Below are positions 1-8,938 of a stretch of 64,000 nucleotides of DNA, piece by piece; the first letter of the stretch is position 1; each line of letters begins with the position of its first letter. A model generated the notes under the pieces. It was not told where the DNA came from and searched no databases. It was given only the letters and a program-made list of their open reading frames with translations. A program made the translations under genes and the position numbers. This DNA comes from Oligoflexia bacterium. Lineage in GTDB: Bacteria; Bdellovibrionota_G; JANQFH01. Location of the stretch: positions 62,001 through 126,000 of the forward strand of contig JANQFH010000012.1 in the NCBI GenBank assembly GCA_028277945.1, given 5' to 3'.

Positions 1-3000
1 TTCCAGTTAGGGGAGAAAGAGGCGCACTATTACTCACAAGCTGAACACTATTTGCAAGCACTAACAAAAGAGCACAGAACCTTTGGATTCTTAGAAGAAT
101 CCTATTACTTATTAGCCTACAGCCAGCTACAACAGGAAAAGGAAAAAAATGCCATCCAAACCTTTCGTCAGTTGCTAAAACAGTATCCCAAAAGTCGATT
201 TATTGAAGAAGCTAGGGTAAGAATTGGTGAGTACTTTTTTCACAGAGAACTTTTTGATAAAGCACTACCATTTTATCAGAGCATTGTAAACAATCGCCAA
301 AGCCCATTTTATTTTAAAGCATTGTACAAATCTGCCTGGGCATTTTATCTTACGAAACGTTATACGGCTGCTTTGCAGCGGTTTCTGGAAATTAACAGCA
401 CTGGCAAAGAGAGTGAATTCTTCGCTGAATCTTCTGAATACGTGGCTTTCTGTTTATACCGGTTAGACAGAGGCGTGGCTACCATCAATGTATTACGACA
501 GCGAGGCTGGAATGATCAGAGTTACGGCCATATCAGCAGGTATGCCCAGCTACTTGTAGCAGATGGACGTTTCCGTACCGCCGCAGCCATCTATCAACGT
601 TTAAACCGTGAGTTTCCTGAACACCCAGAGGCTTCGGAGACCATCTTCCGGGCTGCAAACGCGCTGCTGGCCAATGGTGATACCAGTGAAGCCATCCAAC
701 TTGAGCGACTCTATCTAAAACGCTTTCCGGAAAAGAATTCCAGACGCAAACAAATACTGTTTCATATTGCCTCATATAAGTATGCACTTTGGCAGAAAGA
801 TAGATCGGCCAAAGATGCCATAGTTGAGTCGCAGCGAGCATTTGCTGAAATTTTTACAGACTATCCTGGCACCATTGAAGCCTATCAAAGTCAATTTTAC
901 GCCTCGGAGGCGGCCTTTATCGTTGGAGACTATGAGCGAGCTGTCCAGGGCTACAAGCGAGTAATCTCTAATCCGACCTACAATAAACATTTTGCGGCTG
1001 CCTTAAGATCGATTGTTGTCTGTCAGGAAAAAAGACTTGAGAAAGCTAAAGACAAATTAGAAAAGAGAACCGTTGCCTTGGAATTGCTTGAATCCTTAGA
1101 TGATTACCTTGCTCGTGGAGATCTTACTGATGAACAACCTAAGATTCTCTTCCGGTCGGGACAGGTGTTCTTGGTACTGGAAGACAACAAGAGTGCTATA
1201 GAGCGATTTGCTAAACTCCTTAACTGGTATCCACAGAGCGATCTAGCCACCGCTAGTGCGACACAGATTCTTGACACCTTGATCAAAGCCAAGCAGTGGG
1301 CGCAGGTTGTGGACTGGGCAGAGTTTCTCGAGACCGTCGCATCTTTTACTCAACTTACTGATTTTATAGGTAAAATTAGAAACGCCGAGTTCGACGCCAG
1401 ATACTCTTTGGCACAGGAGGCAAAGACACGCTCAGAGCTAGCTACGGCAGCTGCCCACTATATGAACATCGTTAGGCGATTCCCAGAAAAAGAAAATGCA
1501 GATCAAATTCTTTTGCATGTCGCCCGTCTTTTCCGTCAGCAAGGACAAATTAGAAACGCTATAAATATTTATCGAAAGTTTCTCAAGAGCTATCCAGAGT
1601 CTTCGATGTATCAAGATGCTGTCTTTGAGCTTTCAAATCTTTCTATAAAGCTCTATTGGTTTGCAGAAGCTTTGGAGGTTCTGAAACAGCTCGTTACCAA
1701 ACAGAACGCGCAAGCAGCTTATAGAGTCGGGCAGATCTACGAGTTTGTTGGAAATCAAGCCGCAGCCATAAGGCACTATGATTTGGCTGCACAATGGACT
1801 AAAGATCGTAAACTACAAAGAAGCAGCCTGCTTAAATTAGTAACGTTGCTAGAAAAGTCCGGGCGTTCCGCAGAGGCCTTACAAACCTCGAACCGTTTAG
1901 TCCGCCTGGAGCCAACAACGACCCATCTTATGAGTACGTGTCGCATTGCGGTAAAAACATTGCCGCCAAATAGCGCCAGGCGGTACTGCCGGAGGCTAGG
2001 CAAACCACAACAATTTCGTCAGCCAAGTGAGGCCGTGCAATACCATCTGTACTACGGCCAGCTCTGGGAAAGCTACTTTGCAAAATCACCATTGTTGAAG
2101 CGTGGGGTCGTTAATGAAGCTAAATTGGTCTATCTCGAACGAGCCGAAGTTGCTTATTTGCAAGCCATTAAGACCAATGCCCAACCATGGAGCCATCAAG
2201 GTCTGTTCCATATAGCAAACATGTATCAAGAACTATCAAGTCTTCTCTTGGAGGCTGCAAAGAAAGATCTCTCACAACAGCTATACAAAAAGTCGATCGA
2301 TCTGTACGACAAGCTTGTCGAAGAATCTCATAAAAATCAAATCTATACAGTTTGGACACAAAAGGCGCTAGAAAAACTACACCAATCTCAATCCAATAAT
2401 CGTATCGCCAACCTCAACTATCGTATCATCGAAGATGACACACTATACACGCCACCTTTGTTCCCAGTGAGTGGTGCTAGCAATCGACAGGAGAAGGCAG
2501 AGCTAGAAAACCCCCTTTTAGTTGCTGCACTGACAAATAATCGCCAACAGATTACACATTCGCGAAATTTTATTGATGATGAGCTGGCTCTACAGCAAGC
2601 TGTAAATACCCTGCCTGGAGATGCAAAGGTTCTCCTCAACGCCGCATTATTACTCTACCCTATTGGACATAAACAGACGGCAAAGGACATTTTAGAAAGA
2701 GTGCCGACGCCTGGGGAATGGCCGATCAGCCTGGTTGTACGAGGTAACATTGATTTTACTCTACGGAATTACCAGCTGGCTGCTAAAAACTATCGACAGT
2801 ATCTCACTCTCTACCCTGGTACGTTGGAAGTGCAGCTGAACCTTGCATCCGCTTACCTAAAACTCAAACGGTATAACAGCGCCATTGCCATTTTACGTCA
2901 GCTGCGCGGAAATGGCTGGCACCATCCGCGCATTCCTGTTCTAGTGGCGCGCTACTTTGATGCCCGTGGCGAAGAAGCAACAGCACTCTCTATTGTCAGT

Positions 3001-3348
3001 AACGCCTTAGAGGACTTCCCACAAGACCTCTCACTGCAGGGTCTCTTTATTAGCCTGAGTTTGACCCAGGGAGGTTTGGCTGACTGTCTACCATTCCTAG
3101 AAACCAAACCGACTCCCGACAACCCATATTTTATTAATCAAATTGGTAGGTTATATTATTACCTCGGTAACCACAGCAAAGGCAGCAGCTGGCTGGCAAC
3201 GGCAGCAAACCTGAAGCAGGACACCGATCTGCTCTACAATCTGGCCCTGTTACAACACGGTGATGGTAAAAGTGAGGCAGCTCGATCCACATATCAAACT
3301 TATCTGCAGCGCGGTGGAAAACCAGACAAGCTCGCAGAGGTGCTATAA
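1..3348 (+). CDS. Large tetratricopeptide-repeat protein, 5' end outside the window
   Basis: The frame is open from base 1, so the true start lies upstream; about 1115 residues are visible. The protein is built almost entirely of TPR helical hairpins, with recurring A-x-x-x-Y and F-P/Y-P signatures such as 'FRQLLKQYPKSRFIEEA' and 'YRKFLKSYPESSMYQDA'. This resembles the YbgF/BamD-like TPRs of periplasmic or envelope scaffold proteins. A second TPR block near the C-terminus is separated from the first by a low-similarity stretch around residues 800-870. It lies just upstream of a small secreted protein and an AgmX/TonB-like protein, with 4 bp between this stop and the next start. I infer an envelope-spanning motility or transport complex in the style of myxobacterial Agl/Glt gene sets. 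The exact role is unknown; the repeat assignment is firm. Confidence 0.85.
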   Translation, partial: FQLGEKEAHYYSQAEHYLQALTKEHRTFGFLEESYYLLAYSQLQQEKEKNAIQTFRQLLKQYPKSRFIEEARVRIGEYFFHRELFDKALPFYQSIVNNRQSPFYFKALYKSAWAFYLTKRYTAALQRFLEINSTGKESEFFAESSEYVAFCLYRLDRGVATINVLRQRGWNDQSYGHISRYAQLLVADGRFRTAAAIYQRLNREFPEHPEASETIFRAANALLANGDTSEAIQLERLYLKRFPEKNSRRKQILFHIASYKYALWQKDRSAKDAIVESQRAFAEIFTDYPGTIEAYQSQFYASEAAFIVGDYERAVQGYKRVISNPTYNKHFAAALRSIVVCQEKRLEKAKDKLEKRTVALELLESLDDYLARGDLTDEQPKILFRSGQVFLVLEDNKSAIERFAKLLNWYPQSDLATASATQILDTLIKAKQWAQVVDWAEFLETVASFTQLTDFIGKIRNAEFDARYSLAQEAKTRSELATAAAHYMNIVRRFPEKENADQILLHVARLFRQQGQIRNAINIYRKFLKSYPESSMYQDAVFELSNLSIKLYWFAEALEVLKQLVTKQNAQAAYRVGQIYEFVGNQAAAIRHYDLAAQWTKDRKLQRSSLLKLVTLLEKSGRSAEALQTSNRLVRLEPTTTHLMSTCRIAVKTLPPNSARRYCRRLGKPQQFRQPSEAVQYHLYYGQLWESYFAKSPLLKRGVVNEAKLVYLERAEVAYLQAIKTNAQPWSHQGLFHIANMYQELSSLLLEAAKKDLSQQLYKKSIDLYDKLVEESHKNQIYTVWTQKALEKLHQSQSNNRIANLNYRIIEDDTLYTPPLFPVSGASNRQEKAELENPLLVAALTNNRQQITHSRNFIDDELALQQAVNTLPGDAKVLLNAALLLYPIGHKQTAKDILERVPTPGEWPISLVVRGNIDFTLRNYQLAAKNYRQYLTLYPGTLEVQLNLASAYLKLKRYNSAIAILRQLRGNGWHHPRIPVLVARYFDARGEEATALSIVSNALEDFPQDLSLQGLFISLSLTQGGLADCLPFLETKPTPDNPYFINQIGRLYYYLGNHSKGSSWLATAANLKQDTDLLYNLALLQHGDGKSEAARSTYQTYLQRGGKPDKLAEVL

Positions 3349-3352
3349 GGCT

Positions 3353-3595
3353 ATGCTACGCTTATTCATACTTTTACTCAGTCTGCTAATGCTCACCCAG
3401 ACCACGGCTGGCGAAGAAAACAAGCCAGAAGAACCTATCGTACTCGACACTCTACGGATTGAAGGTTACATTTATGAACCAGAGGTGCTGTTTATTCTTG
3501 AGAAACCGAGTATCGAGTTGATAACGCTAGAGGAAAAAAAACAGCATGATTTTCTCAAAGATTATGACAAACCTCTTATGGATACGCTCTATTGA
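3353..3595 (+). CDS. Small secreted protein of unknown function
   Basis: This 80-residue protein starts at ATG 3353, which follows the upstream TPR stop closely and has an AGG-type ribosome site; a longer in-frame start would overlap the TPR gene. The N-terminus 'MLRLFILLLSLLMLTQTTAGEE' is a clear Sec signal peptide with a probable cut after TAG or TTAG. The mature part is about 60 residues, acidic, and recognised by no family I know. It sits between the TPR protein and the TonB-like protein with essentially no gaps, so it probably belongs to the same envelope complex. The translation unit is well supported; function is unknown. Confidence 0.65.
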   Translation: MLRLFILLLSLLMLTQTTAGEENKPEEPIVLDTLRIEGYIYEPEVLFILEKPSIELITLEEKKQHDFLKDYDKPLMDTLY

Positions 3596-3597
3596 CG

Positions 3598-4869
3598 ATG
3601 CATCCGTTTATTACCGTAAAGAAAAATCATAAGTTTTTGGATGAGTTTTTTCTCGATTCTGATCGTCCAAAGATCACCATTGGCAGCTCCCACCTGTGTG
3701 ATTTCACTGCGATAGATCAGGTCACGGTCAACCGATTAACGTTATTTGCATACTCGCGTAATCGGCTGACGATAAATCTGGCCATAGGTATGGACTGTCA
3801 CATTATGCTCAATCATGAAGAGCATGATCTACAAACACTTATCAGGCGCGGGATCGCCAAACAGGACAAATGGAAGATCACTATCAAGCTACGACCCCTA
3901 GCAGAGTCTACTGGAAAAGTTCAGCTAGGCGATCTGACCTTTCTATTTGCTTTCCAAAAAAAACCAGTAACGGTTGCACCTATAATAAGGTTGCCGTTAA
4001 CTATCTACCTAAAACAGTCTATTAGAGATTGGGACTGGACCTTTATCACTATCATCTTTTTAATGGTAATTTTGTCACTACAATCAGGCAAGTATCTCTA
4101 CGGCCTGCCATTACCACAACCAACGGCTCAAAAGGCCGACGCCGTGCAGTTTACGTTTACTAGAATCGTGGTGCCTGCTGTCACGGCTGTCAAACCGACC
4201 GTCTTTGAAGAGCGATCTATCGGAAAAGCGTCTTCAAAAGCAACTGTAGATAAAGTGCAACAGCGGGAGTCGTCGCAAAAGCAAAGGAATCAGCTTTTAG
4301 AAACCAGAATTGGCTCACTCCTCGATCGTATTGACAGCTCACTGAAACTACCTACCAGTGAAAGACACCTTGGCAAACGCCAGGATAGAACTAATACAAC
4401 AAAAGAGCGCATCGATGATATAGATCAGAGTGGACTGAATTCTCAACTGAAACTCAGAAGACTCTATAATATCGAACAGAAAAATAGCGTTTTAGAAAAA
4501 CGTATAGCCAACATTCAAACCGATAACAATAGTGATGTACCCATAAAAAAGTCTGCTCGGCTCGATCGATCCAGCGCCAACCGAGTAATACGTAAGGCGC
4601 AAGGCCAGCTAAGGCCCTGTTATGAGCAGGCACTAAAAACAGACCGCGATCTCCGAGGTAGAATCTATATCAGTTTACGAGTTAGACAAGACGGTTTAAT
4701 CTCGGACGTAAAATTAAAGGCAGACCGAACCATCCGTAGTCCTGGGTTACTTCTTTGCCTACGTAGAGTTGTCGAAAAACTTAACTTTCCTCCGGCACAA
4801 ACGGGCTCTGTGCCGATCAGATTTTCTGTGGATTTTACTCCTAGCCAAAGACGTAGTTCCTATAACTAA
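3598..4869 (+). CDS. AgmX/PglI C-terminal domain (TonB-like) membrane protein
   Basis: The C-terminal ~100 residues match the AgmX/PglI TonB-like domain: 'RVIRKAQGQLRPCYEQAL', then 'GRIYISLRVRQDGLISDVKL', then 'CLRRVVEKLNFPPA'. These are the family's conserved CYE, strand-G-V and C..R....FPP elements. A single membrane helix lies near residues 145-168, followed by a charged coiled linker. The N-terminal ~125 residues contain 'ITIGSSHLCDF', which looks like a degenerate FHA fold facing the cytoplasm; that part is inference. In myxobacteria such proteins work with TolQ/TolR-like motors and TPR proteins in gliding or envelope energy transduction. ATG 3598 is chosen; a TTG at 3592 overlaps the upstream stop and is possible. 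Confidence 0.75.
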   Translation: MHPFITVKKNHKFLDEFFLDSDRPKITIGSSHLCDFTAIDQVTVNRLTLFAYSRNRLTINLAIGMDCHIMLNHEEHDLQTLIRRGIAKQDKWKITIKLRPLAESTGKVQLGDLTFLFAFQKKPVTVAPIIRLPLTIYLKQSIRDWDWTFITIIFLMVILSLQSGKYLYGLPLPQPTAQKADAVQFTFTRIVVPAVTAVKPTVFEERSIGKASSKATVDKVQQRESSQKQRNQLLETRIGSLLDRIDSSLKLPTSERHLGKRQDRTNTTKERIDDIDQSGLNSQLKLRRLYNIEQKNSVLEKRIANIQTDNNSDVPIKKSARLDRSSANRVIRKAQGQLRPCYEQALKTDRDLRGRIYISLRVRQDGLISDVKLKADRTIRSPGLLLCLRRVVEKLNFPPAQTGSVPIRFSVDFTPSQRRSSYN

Positions 4870-4878
4870 ATTAGTAAA

Positions 4879-5844
4879 ATGGATGTCAAACAGCTAAAGA
4901 CAGCACTACAGCGTGGTGACAAACGAGCGTTAGCAAAACTCATCACAAGATTGGAAAACGCAGTAGAGATTCCTAAAGCGATGAAGGCTCTATTTGCCGA
5001 TCTTAGCTGGAGTTGCTACTGCATCGGTATTACAGGGCCTCCCGGTGTTGGCAAGAGCACGCTAATCAATACACTATTGTCCTTACTGCGAAAACAAGGT
5101 GATCGAGTCGCCGTCCTTGCCACAGACCCAACTAGCCCCTTTAGCGGAGGAGCCATCTTGGGAGATCGCATCCGTATGGTTGAACACAGTAGTGATCAAG
5201 GTGTCTTCATTCGCAGTCTGGGTAGCCGTGGTAATCCAGATGGCCTATCGACCGCACTGCCCTACATACTAAAAACACTTGATCTATACGGCATGGATTA
5301 CTGTCTCATAGAGACAGTTGGTTCAGGACAGCTTGATGTGCTTATTAAAGCGTTTGCAGATTCGACCATACTCGTTCTTTCACCAGAGGCAGGAGATGAT
5401 ATTCAGGTGATGAAGGCCGGAATTTTAGAAGTAGCTGACATCATGGTAATTAATAAGAGCGATCGCAAAGGAGTCGATCATCTCGCCAATCAATTACAGG
5501 TATGGATAGACCTTCTACCTAAAAACATCACCTGGCATCCACCGATCATTAAAACCGAAGCCAATCGGAATCGTGGAACTGAGGCGGTTTTACAGGCGCT
5601 TAGAAATCACAGAACCCATCTTGAGAGTCTTCGCAAGACGATTCGAGATAACGATGTTCATGATCATGAGCTTGAACACCTAAAGTTTCTTGTATTAAAC
5701 CTAGCGGCGGCACTGTTCCGACGGCAAAGTCTTAATATCATGGAGGGGGATAGATTAAATAAGCTTCTTAAACAGCAGCCTGTAAACATCGTTAAGTTAG
5801 CAACTGAGGTTATCAATGCCTTTAAAGAGAGCCATAACCAATAG
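4879..5844 (+). CDS. meaB: MeaB/ArgK-type P-loop GTPase (mutase chaperone family)
   Basis: G3E-family GTPase of 321 residues, the usual length for MeaB/ArgK. The Walker A is GPPGVGKS at residues 53-60. It is followed by the family block 'LATDPTSPFSGGAILGDRIRM', the 'IETVGSGQ' switch region (the family usually has VGVGQ), and an NKSD guanine-specificity motif. MeaB proteins gate cofactor loading and protect adenosylcobalamin-dependent mutases such as methylmalonyl-CoA mutase. No mutase gene is visible in the window, so the partner must be elsewhere or different. The gene follows the TonB-like gene after 9 bp and overlaps the next lipoprotein gene by 29 bp. Family assignment is strong; substrate partner is unknown. 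Confidence 0.88.
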   Translation: MDVKQLKTALQRGDKRALAKLITRLENAVEIPKAMKALFADLSWSCYCIGITGPPGVGKSTLINTLLSLLRKQGDRVAVLATDPTSPFSGGAILGDRIRMVEHSSDQGVFIRSLGSRGNPDGLSTALPYILKTLDLYGMDYCLIETVGSGQLDVLIKAFADSTILVLSPEAGDDIQVMKAGILEVADIMVINKSDRKGVDHLANQLQVWIDLLPKNITWHPPIIKTEANRNRGTEAVLQALRNHRTHLESLRKTIRDNDVHDHELEHLKFLVLNLAAALFRRQSLNIMEGDRLNKLLKQQPVNIVKLATEVINAFKESHNQ

Positions 5845-6364
5845 ATTATTCTCCTTTATGGTCTTAGCAGTATGCCTCTTACACTCAAGTTGTAGTACGA
5901 GTGACACAACCAACAATGACACTACTACCGTCACAACAATTACCGGCACCATTGATGACACTAACATAACCATCGAGATACTGAATATCATAGCAACAAA
6001 AAGCAGTTTCAATGGTCTTGAAACGGTTCTCTCCTCGCAAGAAAATGGTGCAGCGGATACGACACTGAGTGAAGGTGAAGAACAGTTACGTATTAAGATA
6101 GTTGACATCAGTCAGGTCACACTCGACACTCCGGTTCGGGTTGGCGCAGGTAACGATGCGGTCCAATTTGAGACTCCAACGCAACGCTTTATTGGCACCT
6201 CGGGAACCATAACCTTCTCCAGCATTGGCAACACGATCGACGACGAAGTAAGCGCTGCATTTGATTTAGGTTTGGTTTCTATTGAAATTGGTGCAGACGA
6301 AGCCAGCGCTACCTTAGTAGGTCAATTCTCGACTTCTGTTACGGCATCGACGACCTCGGAGTAG
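5816..6364 (+). CDS. Putative secreted lipoprotein, unknown function
   Basis: The 182-residue product begins with a basic N-region and a hydrophobic core, 'LFSFMVLAVCLLHSSC', with Cys26 as a plausible lipidation site. The lipobox is imperfect because His occupies -3. A Thr/Asn/Asp-rich low-complexity linker follows (residues 27-50), then a beta-rich acidic domain rich in Thr, Ile and Glu. This looks like a surface lipoprotein. The start at 5816 lies inside the end of the meaB gene; a later ATG at 5858 would shorten the signal peptide and is less likely. The 3' end overlaps the convergent msrC gene by 26 bp. No known family recognised. Confidence 0.6.
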   Translation: MPLKRAITNRLFSFMVLAVCLLHSSCSTSDTTNNDTTTVTTITGTIDDTNITIEILNIIATKSSFNGLETVLSSQENGAADTTLSEGEEQLRIKIVDISQVTLDTPVRVGAGNDAVQFETPTQRFIGTSGTITFSSIGNTIDDEVSAAFDLGLVSIEIGADEASATLVGQFSTSVTASTTSE

Positions 6365-6809
6365 TTAGCAGCAAATGCACAACCTGTTTGAGATACCGTT
6401 GATCGGTATGATCAAAGGCTGAATAATCATCACTATCGACATCTAATACGGCTATAAGGTTGTCTTTGTCGATTACCGGTATAACAATCTCGGAATTTGT
6501 GGTCGCATGGCAGCTGATATAGCCGGGAAAAGCGTGAACGTCTTCAACGATAATGACTTCTCGCCGCTGGGCACACGTGCCGCAGACTCCTTTGGCAAAG
6601 GGAATTTTACTACACGCAGGTGGACCTTGATAGGGGCCAATCTCAAGCACATTGGGTTCGGTCACTAAATAGAAACCTGTCCAATGAAAATAGGCCAGCT
6701 TGTGGTGCAAGACAGCGACAACCGTGGCCATCTTGCCCTCTAATCGGAGCGGTTCATCAAGTAAAGAGTTGATTGTAGTTAGGACGTCGCTGTATACAGC
6801 GTCTTTCAA
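6339..6809 (-). CDS. msrC: Free methionine-(R)-sulfoxide reductase (GAF domain)
   Basis: A 156-residue single GAF-domain protein carrying the fRMsr signatures: 'WTGFYLV', 'LEIGPYQGPPAC', 'GVCGTCAQ', 'FPGYISCHATTNSEIVIP' and 'AVLDVDSD'. The three reductase cysteines map to Cys66, Cys76 and Cys100, with the same 10- and 24-residue spacing as the known E. coli enzyme (84, 94, 118). An extra Cys79 is present. The enzyme reduces free methionine-R-sulfoxide in the cytosol using thioredoxin. Start is a TTG at 6809, because no ATG lies between it and the stop of the upstream mglA. It appears to be the last gene of the mglB-mglA-msrC run. Confidence 0.85.
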   Translation of the reverse strand: MKDAVYSDVLTTINSLLDEPLRLEGKMATVVAVLHHKLAYFHWTGFYLVTEPNVLEIGPYQGPPACSKIPFAKGVCGTCAQRREVIIVEDVHAFPGYISCHATTNSEIVIPVIDKDNLIAVLDVDSDDYSAFDHTDQRYLKQVVHLLLTTPRSSMP

Positions 6810-6816
6810 CGCGATG

Positions 6817-7404
6817 CTACTTACCTTTTTTTAGCTCGATGAGTACAAGCTTAGCAATAGATTTAAGCGTATCAAAAACACCTTGGCCTGAGACAGAAAC
6901 AGCCTCAAAGTCTGGTCTGCCCATGGGATTAAGCAGTCGACGTAGTTCCGATACTGCTATGACGTTTGCCAGATCACGTTTGTTGTACTGAACTGCCAAG
7001 GGTATTTTAGTTATATCATAACCCTGTTCTTTGAGATTATCACGCAAATTGGCCATACTTTCGATATTTGCCTCAAGCCGTTCCACCTGAGAGTCGGCAA
7101 CAAAAACAACCCCATCAACACCTTTGAGAATTAGCTTGCGTGATGCATCGTAAAAGACCTGACCCGGCACTGTATAAAGGTGGAAGCGGGTGCGAAAACC
7201 ACGAATCTCACCGAGCGAAAGCGGTAGGAAATCAAAAAACAGTGTGCGTTCGGTCTCTGTGGCGAGGGAGATCATCTTTCCTTTTGCCTGCGGACTCGTC
7301 TTTTTATAGATGTACTGCAGGTTGGTCGTTTTACCACCTAAACCAGGGCCATAGTAAACAATCTTACAATTGATCTCTCTTGAAGAGTAATTAATAAAAG
7401 ACAT
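6817..7404 (-). CDS. mglA: MglA-type small Ras-like GTPase, cell-polarity switch
   Basis: The 195-residue product has the MglA-specific P-loop GPGLGGKTT at residues 19-27, the switch II segment '[18 protein letters not shown]' in which Thr-Val-Pro-Gly replaces the usual D-x-x-G, and an NKRD specificity motif. Length and motifs match the Myxococcus/Thermus MglA group. MglA-GTP sits at the leading pole and controls type IV pili and gliding. Its GTPase-activating partner MglB is encoded immediately upstream (8 bp gap), so the two are surely co-expressed. A full pil assembly cluster lies 34 kb away in the same window, consistent with pilus polarity control. Confidence 0.93.
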   Translation of the reverse strand: MSFINYSSREINCKIVYYGPGLGGKTTNLQYIYKKTSPQAKGKMISLATETERTLFFDFLPLSLGEIRGFRTRFHLYTVPGQVFYDASRKLILKGVDGVVFVADSQVERLEANIESMANLRDNLKEQGYDITKIPLAVQYNKRDLANVIAVSELRRLLNPMGRPDFEAVSVSGQGVFDTLKSIAKLVLIELKKGK

Positions 7405-7412
7405 GAAAAATA

Positions 7413-7898
7413 CTAATCCTTAAATAGATTGTCGATGTCATCATCTGTAATTTCTATAAACGGTACTTGACTATTAGCATTGGTCTCTACTTTTTTCAAA
7501 ATTGCATGAAAAATGGATTCCAATTCTGAAGCCAGCTTTTTCACCCGTAAACGAACCAGACCCAATGATGAACGTTCATCAAAGATAACTACTAGGATCA
7601 CCCGCTGGCCAATCACAGAGATATGTATGTTGTCCTTTTCTCCCTCATGGAACAGGATTGAAAACTCCTTCTCGCCAATGAGCTTGGCTAAACCGCCCGT
7701 AGCCGCAATATTACCAGCTGCTAAGGAAGCGAGTGAGGTGGCATCAATCTGTTGCGCCTCTCCCGCATGGGAGATGAGCTGTCCGTTCTTATCGATAAGG
7801 TAGACGACTTTTGTGTTGGCCTCACGATTCAAACGCTGGATCGCCGCCGTAATCCGCCGGTATTCCTCCTCGTACATAATAAGCTGTGGAGCTGCCAC
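7413..7898 (-). CDS. mglB: MglB-type Roadblock/LC7 GTPase-activating protein
   Basis: A 161-residue Roadblock/LC7-fold protein. It begins with an amphipathic helix ('[17 protein letters not shown]') followed by the domain core '[20 protein letters not shown]', '[21 protein letters not shown]' and '[20 protein letters not shown]'. MglB homodimers stimulate GTP hydrolysis by MglA and mark the lagging pole. GTG 7898 is chosen because a GAGG ribosome site lies about 9 nt upstream; an internal ATG at 7877 lacks one. Gene order mglB-mglA is the conserved arrangement. The C-terminus carries an acidic tail ([11 protein letters not shown]). Confidence 0.9.
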   Translation of the reverse strand: MAAPQLIMYEEEYRRITAAIQRLNREANTKVVYLIDKNGQLISHAGEAQQIDATSLASLAAGNIAATGGLAKLIGEKEFSILFHEGEKDNIHISVIGQRVILVVIFDERSSLGLVRLRVKKLASELESIFHAILKKVETNANSQVPFIEITDDDIDNLFKD

Positions 7899-7965
7899 CT
7901 GACTAAGCCTCTAACTACTAAATATTCAAGTAAATTTTGACAGATCTGGCAACGATTATCAAGCG

Positions 7966-8577
7966 CTATCCGATTTCACCCCTACCCGCAAGAGCACGGG
8001 CAAGCGTTGCACTGTCTGCATAAGCCAGCGAACCACCTATGGGAATACCTGATGCGAGACGAGTGATCTTTGGTGCACGTGCACCCATCTTGTGAACACA
8101 ATGATAGAGATAATGAGCTGTCGCGTCACCTTCCACATTGTGATTCGTTGCAACAATTAATTCAGTAAATTTATCTCTCTTCAACCGTGTCATGAGTTCT
8201 TGGATTTTCAAATTTTCCGGCCCAGTTCCATCTAGGGGTGAAATCGCACCATGTAGCACATGATATAACCCTCTATAACTCCCACTCGCTTCCAAACAGT
8301 TGAGGTCGGACGGTCTCTCCACAACGCACACGCGCGTCTGGTCTCGATCCGGGTCACGACAGATCTTACACGGCTCCTGTTCGGTTAGGTTAAAACAACT
8401 ACGACAAAAACGAACGCGTTTTTTGACCTCAGTAATACTGTTTATGAGACGGTCGGTATAAGCCTTATCGGCATGGATGATATGATAAGCCAGTCTATCG
8501 GCACTCTTCTCACCAATGCCAGGAAGCGCCTTAAGTGCCTCCATGAGTTCGTTTAATGAGCGCAGACTGAACTGCAC
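7966..8577 (-). CDS. recR: Recombination mediator RecR
   Basis: Full-length RecR (203 aa). The helix-hairpin-helix 'ALPGIGEKSADRLA' lies at residues 17-30, followed by a C4 zinc finger with Cys58, Cys61, Cys70 and Cys73, then a Toprim domain with the acidic 'VVERPSDL' and 'NHNVEGDATAHYL' elements. RecR works with RecF/RecO to load RecA on SSB-coated gaps. Start is GTG 8577, preceded by a very strong GGAGGAGGA ribosome site. It is the third gene of a dnaX-ybaB-recR operon, an order conserved across bacteria. Confidence 0.96.
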   Translation of the reverse strand: MQFSLRSLNELMEALKALPGIGEKSADRLAYHIIHADKAYTDRLINSITEVKKRVRFCRSCFNLTEQEPCKICRDPDRDQTRVCVVERPSDLNCLEASGSYRGLYHVLHGAISPLDGTGPENLKIQELMTRLKRDKFTELIVATNHNVEGDATAHYLYHCVHKMGARAPKITRLASGIPIGGSLAYADSATLARALAGRGEIG

Positions 8578-8588
8578 AATTCCTCCTC

Positions 8589-8915
8589 CTAGACTCCAAG
8601 TCCAGGTATGGGCAGGCCACCGGTTAGTTCGCTCATGGACTGAGATACAACCTGTTGCATTTTTCGTAGCGCTTCGTTGATAGCAGAAGTGACAAGGTCT
8701 TCTAACATGGCTACATCGCCTTCGCGAACAATCTCTGGATCAATACGAATAGAAGCAACCTCCATATTACCTCTTATCTTCACTTCGACCATACCTCCGC
8801 CAGCAGTGGCTACCTCTTCGCGAGACTCCAGCTCTTTTTTCAGTTCCACCATTTTTTCGTTAAGCTGCTTTGCCTGTTGCATCATCTGTTGCAGGTTTCC
8901 CATGTTCTTGAACAT
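8589..8915 (-). CDS. ybaB: YbaB/EbfC nucleoid-associated protein
   Basis: A 108-residue YbaB/EbfC protein ('MGNLQQMMQQAKQLNEKM' helix, then 'VEVKIRGNMEVASIRIDPEIV'). These are small dimeric DNA-binding proteins with a tweezer shape that associate with the nucleoid. ATG 8915 is chosen because AAGGAGG lies about 11 nt upstream; a longer frame opening with TTG at 8942 would overlap the dnaX stop and lacks a ribosome site. It sits between dnaX and recR, as in most bacteria. Confidence 0.93.
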   Translation of the reverse strand: MFKNMGNLQQMMQQAKQLNEKMVELKKELESREEVATAGGGMVEVKIRGNMEVASIRIDPEIVREGDVAMLEDLVTSAINEALRKMQQVVSQSMSELTGGLPIPGLGV

Positions 8916-8938
8916 AGTATCTTTAGCCTCCTTGTCTC

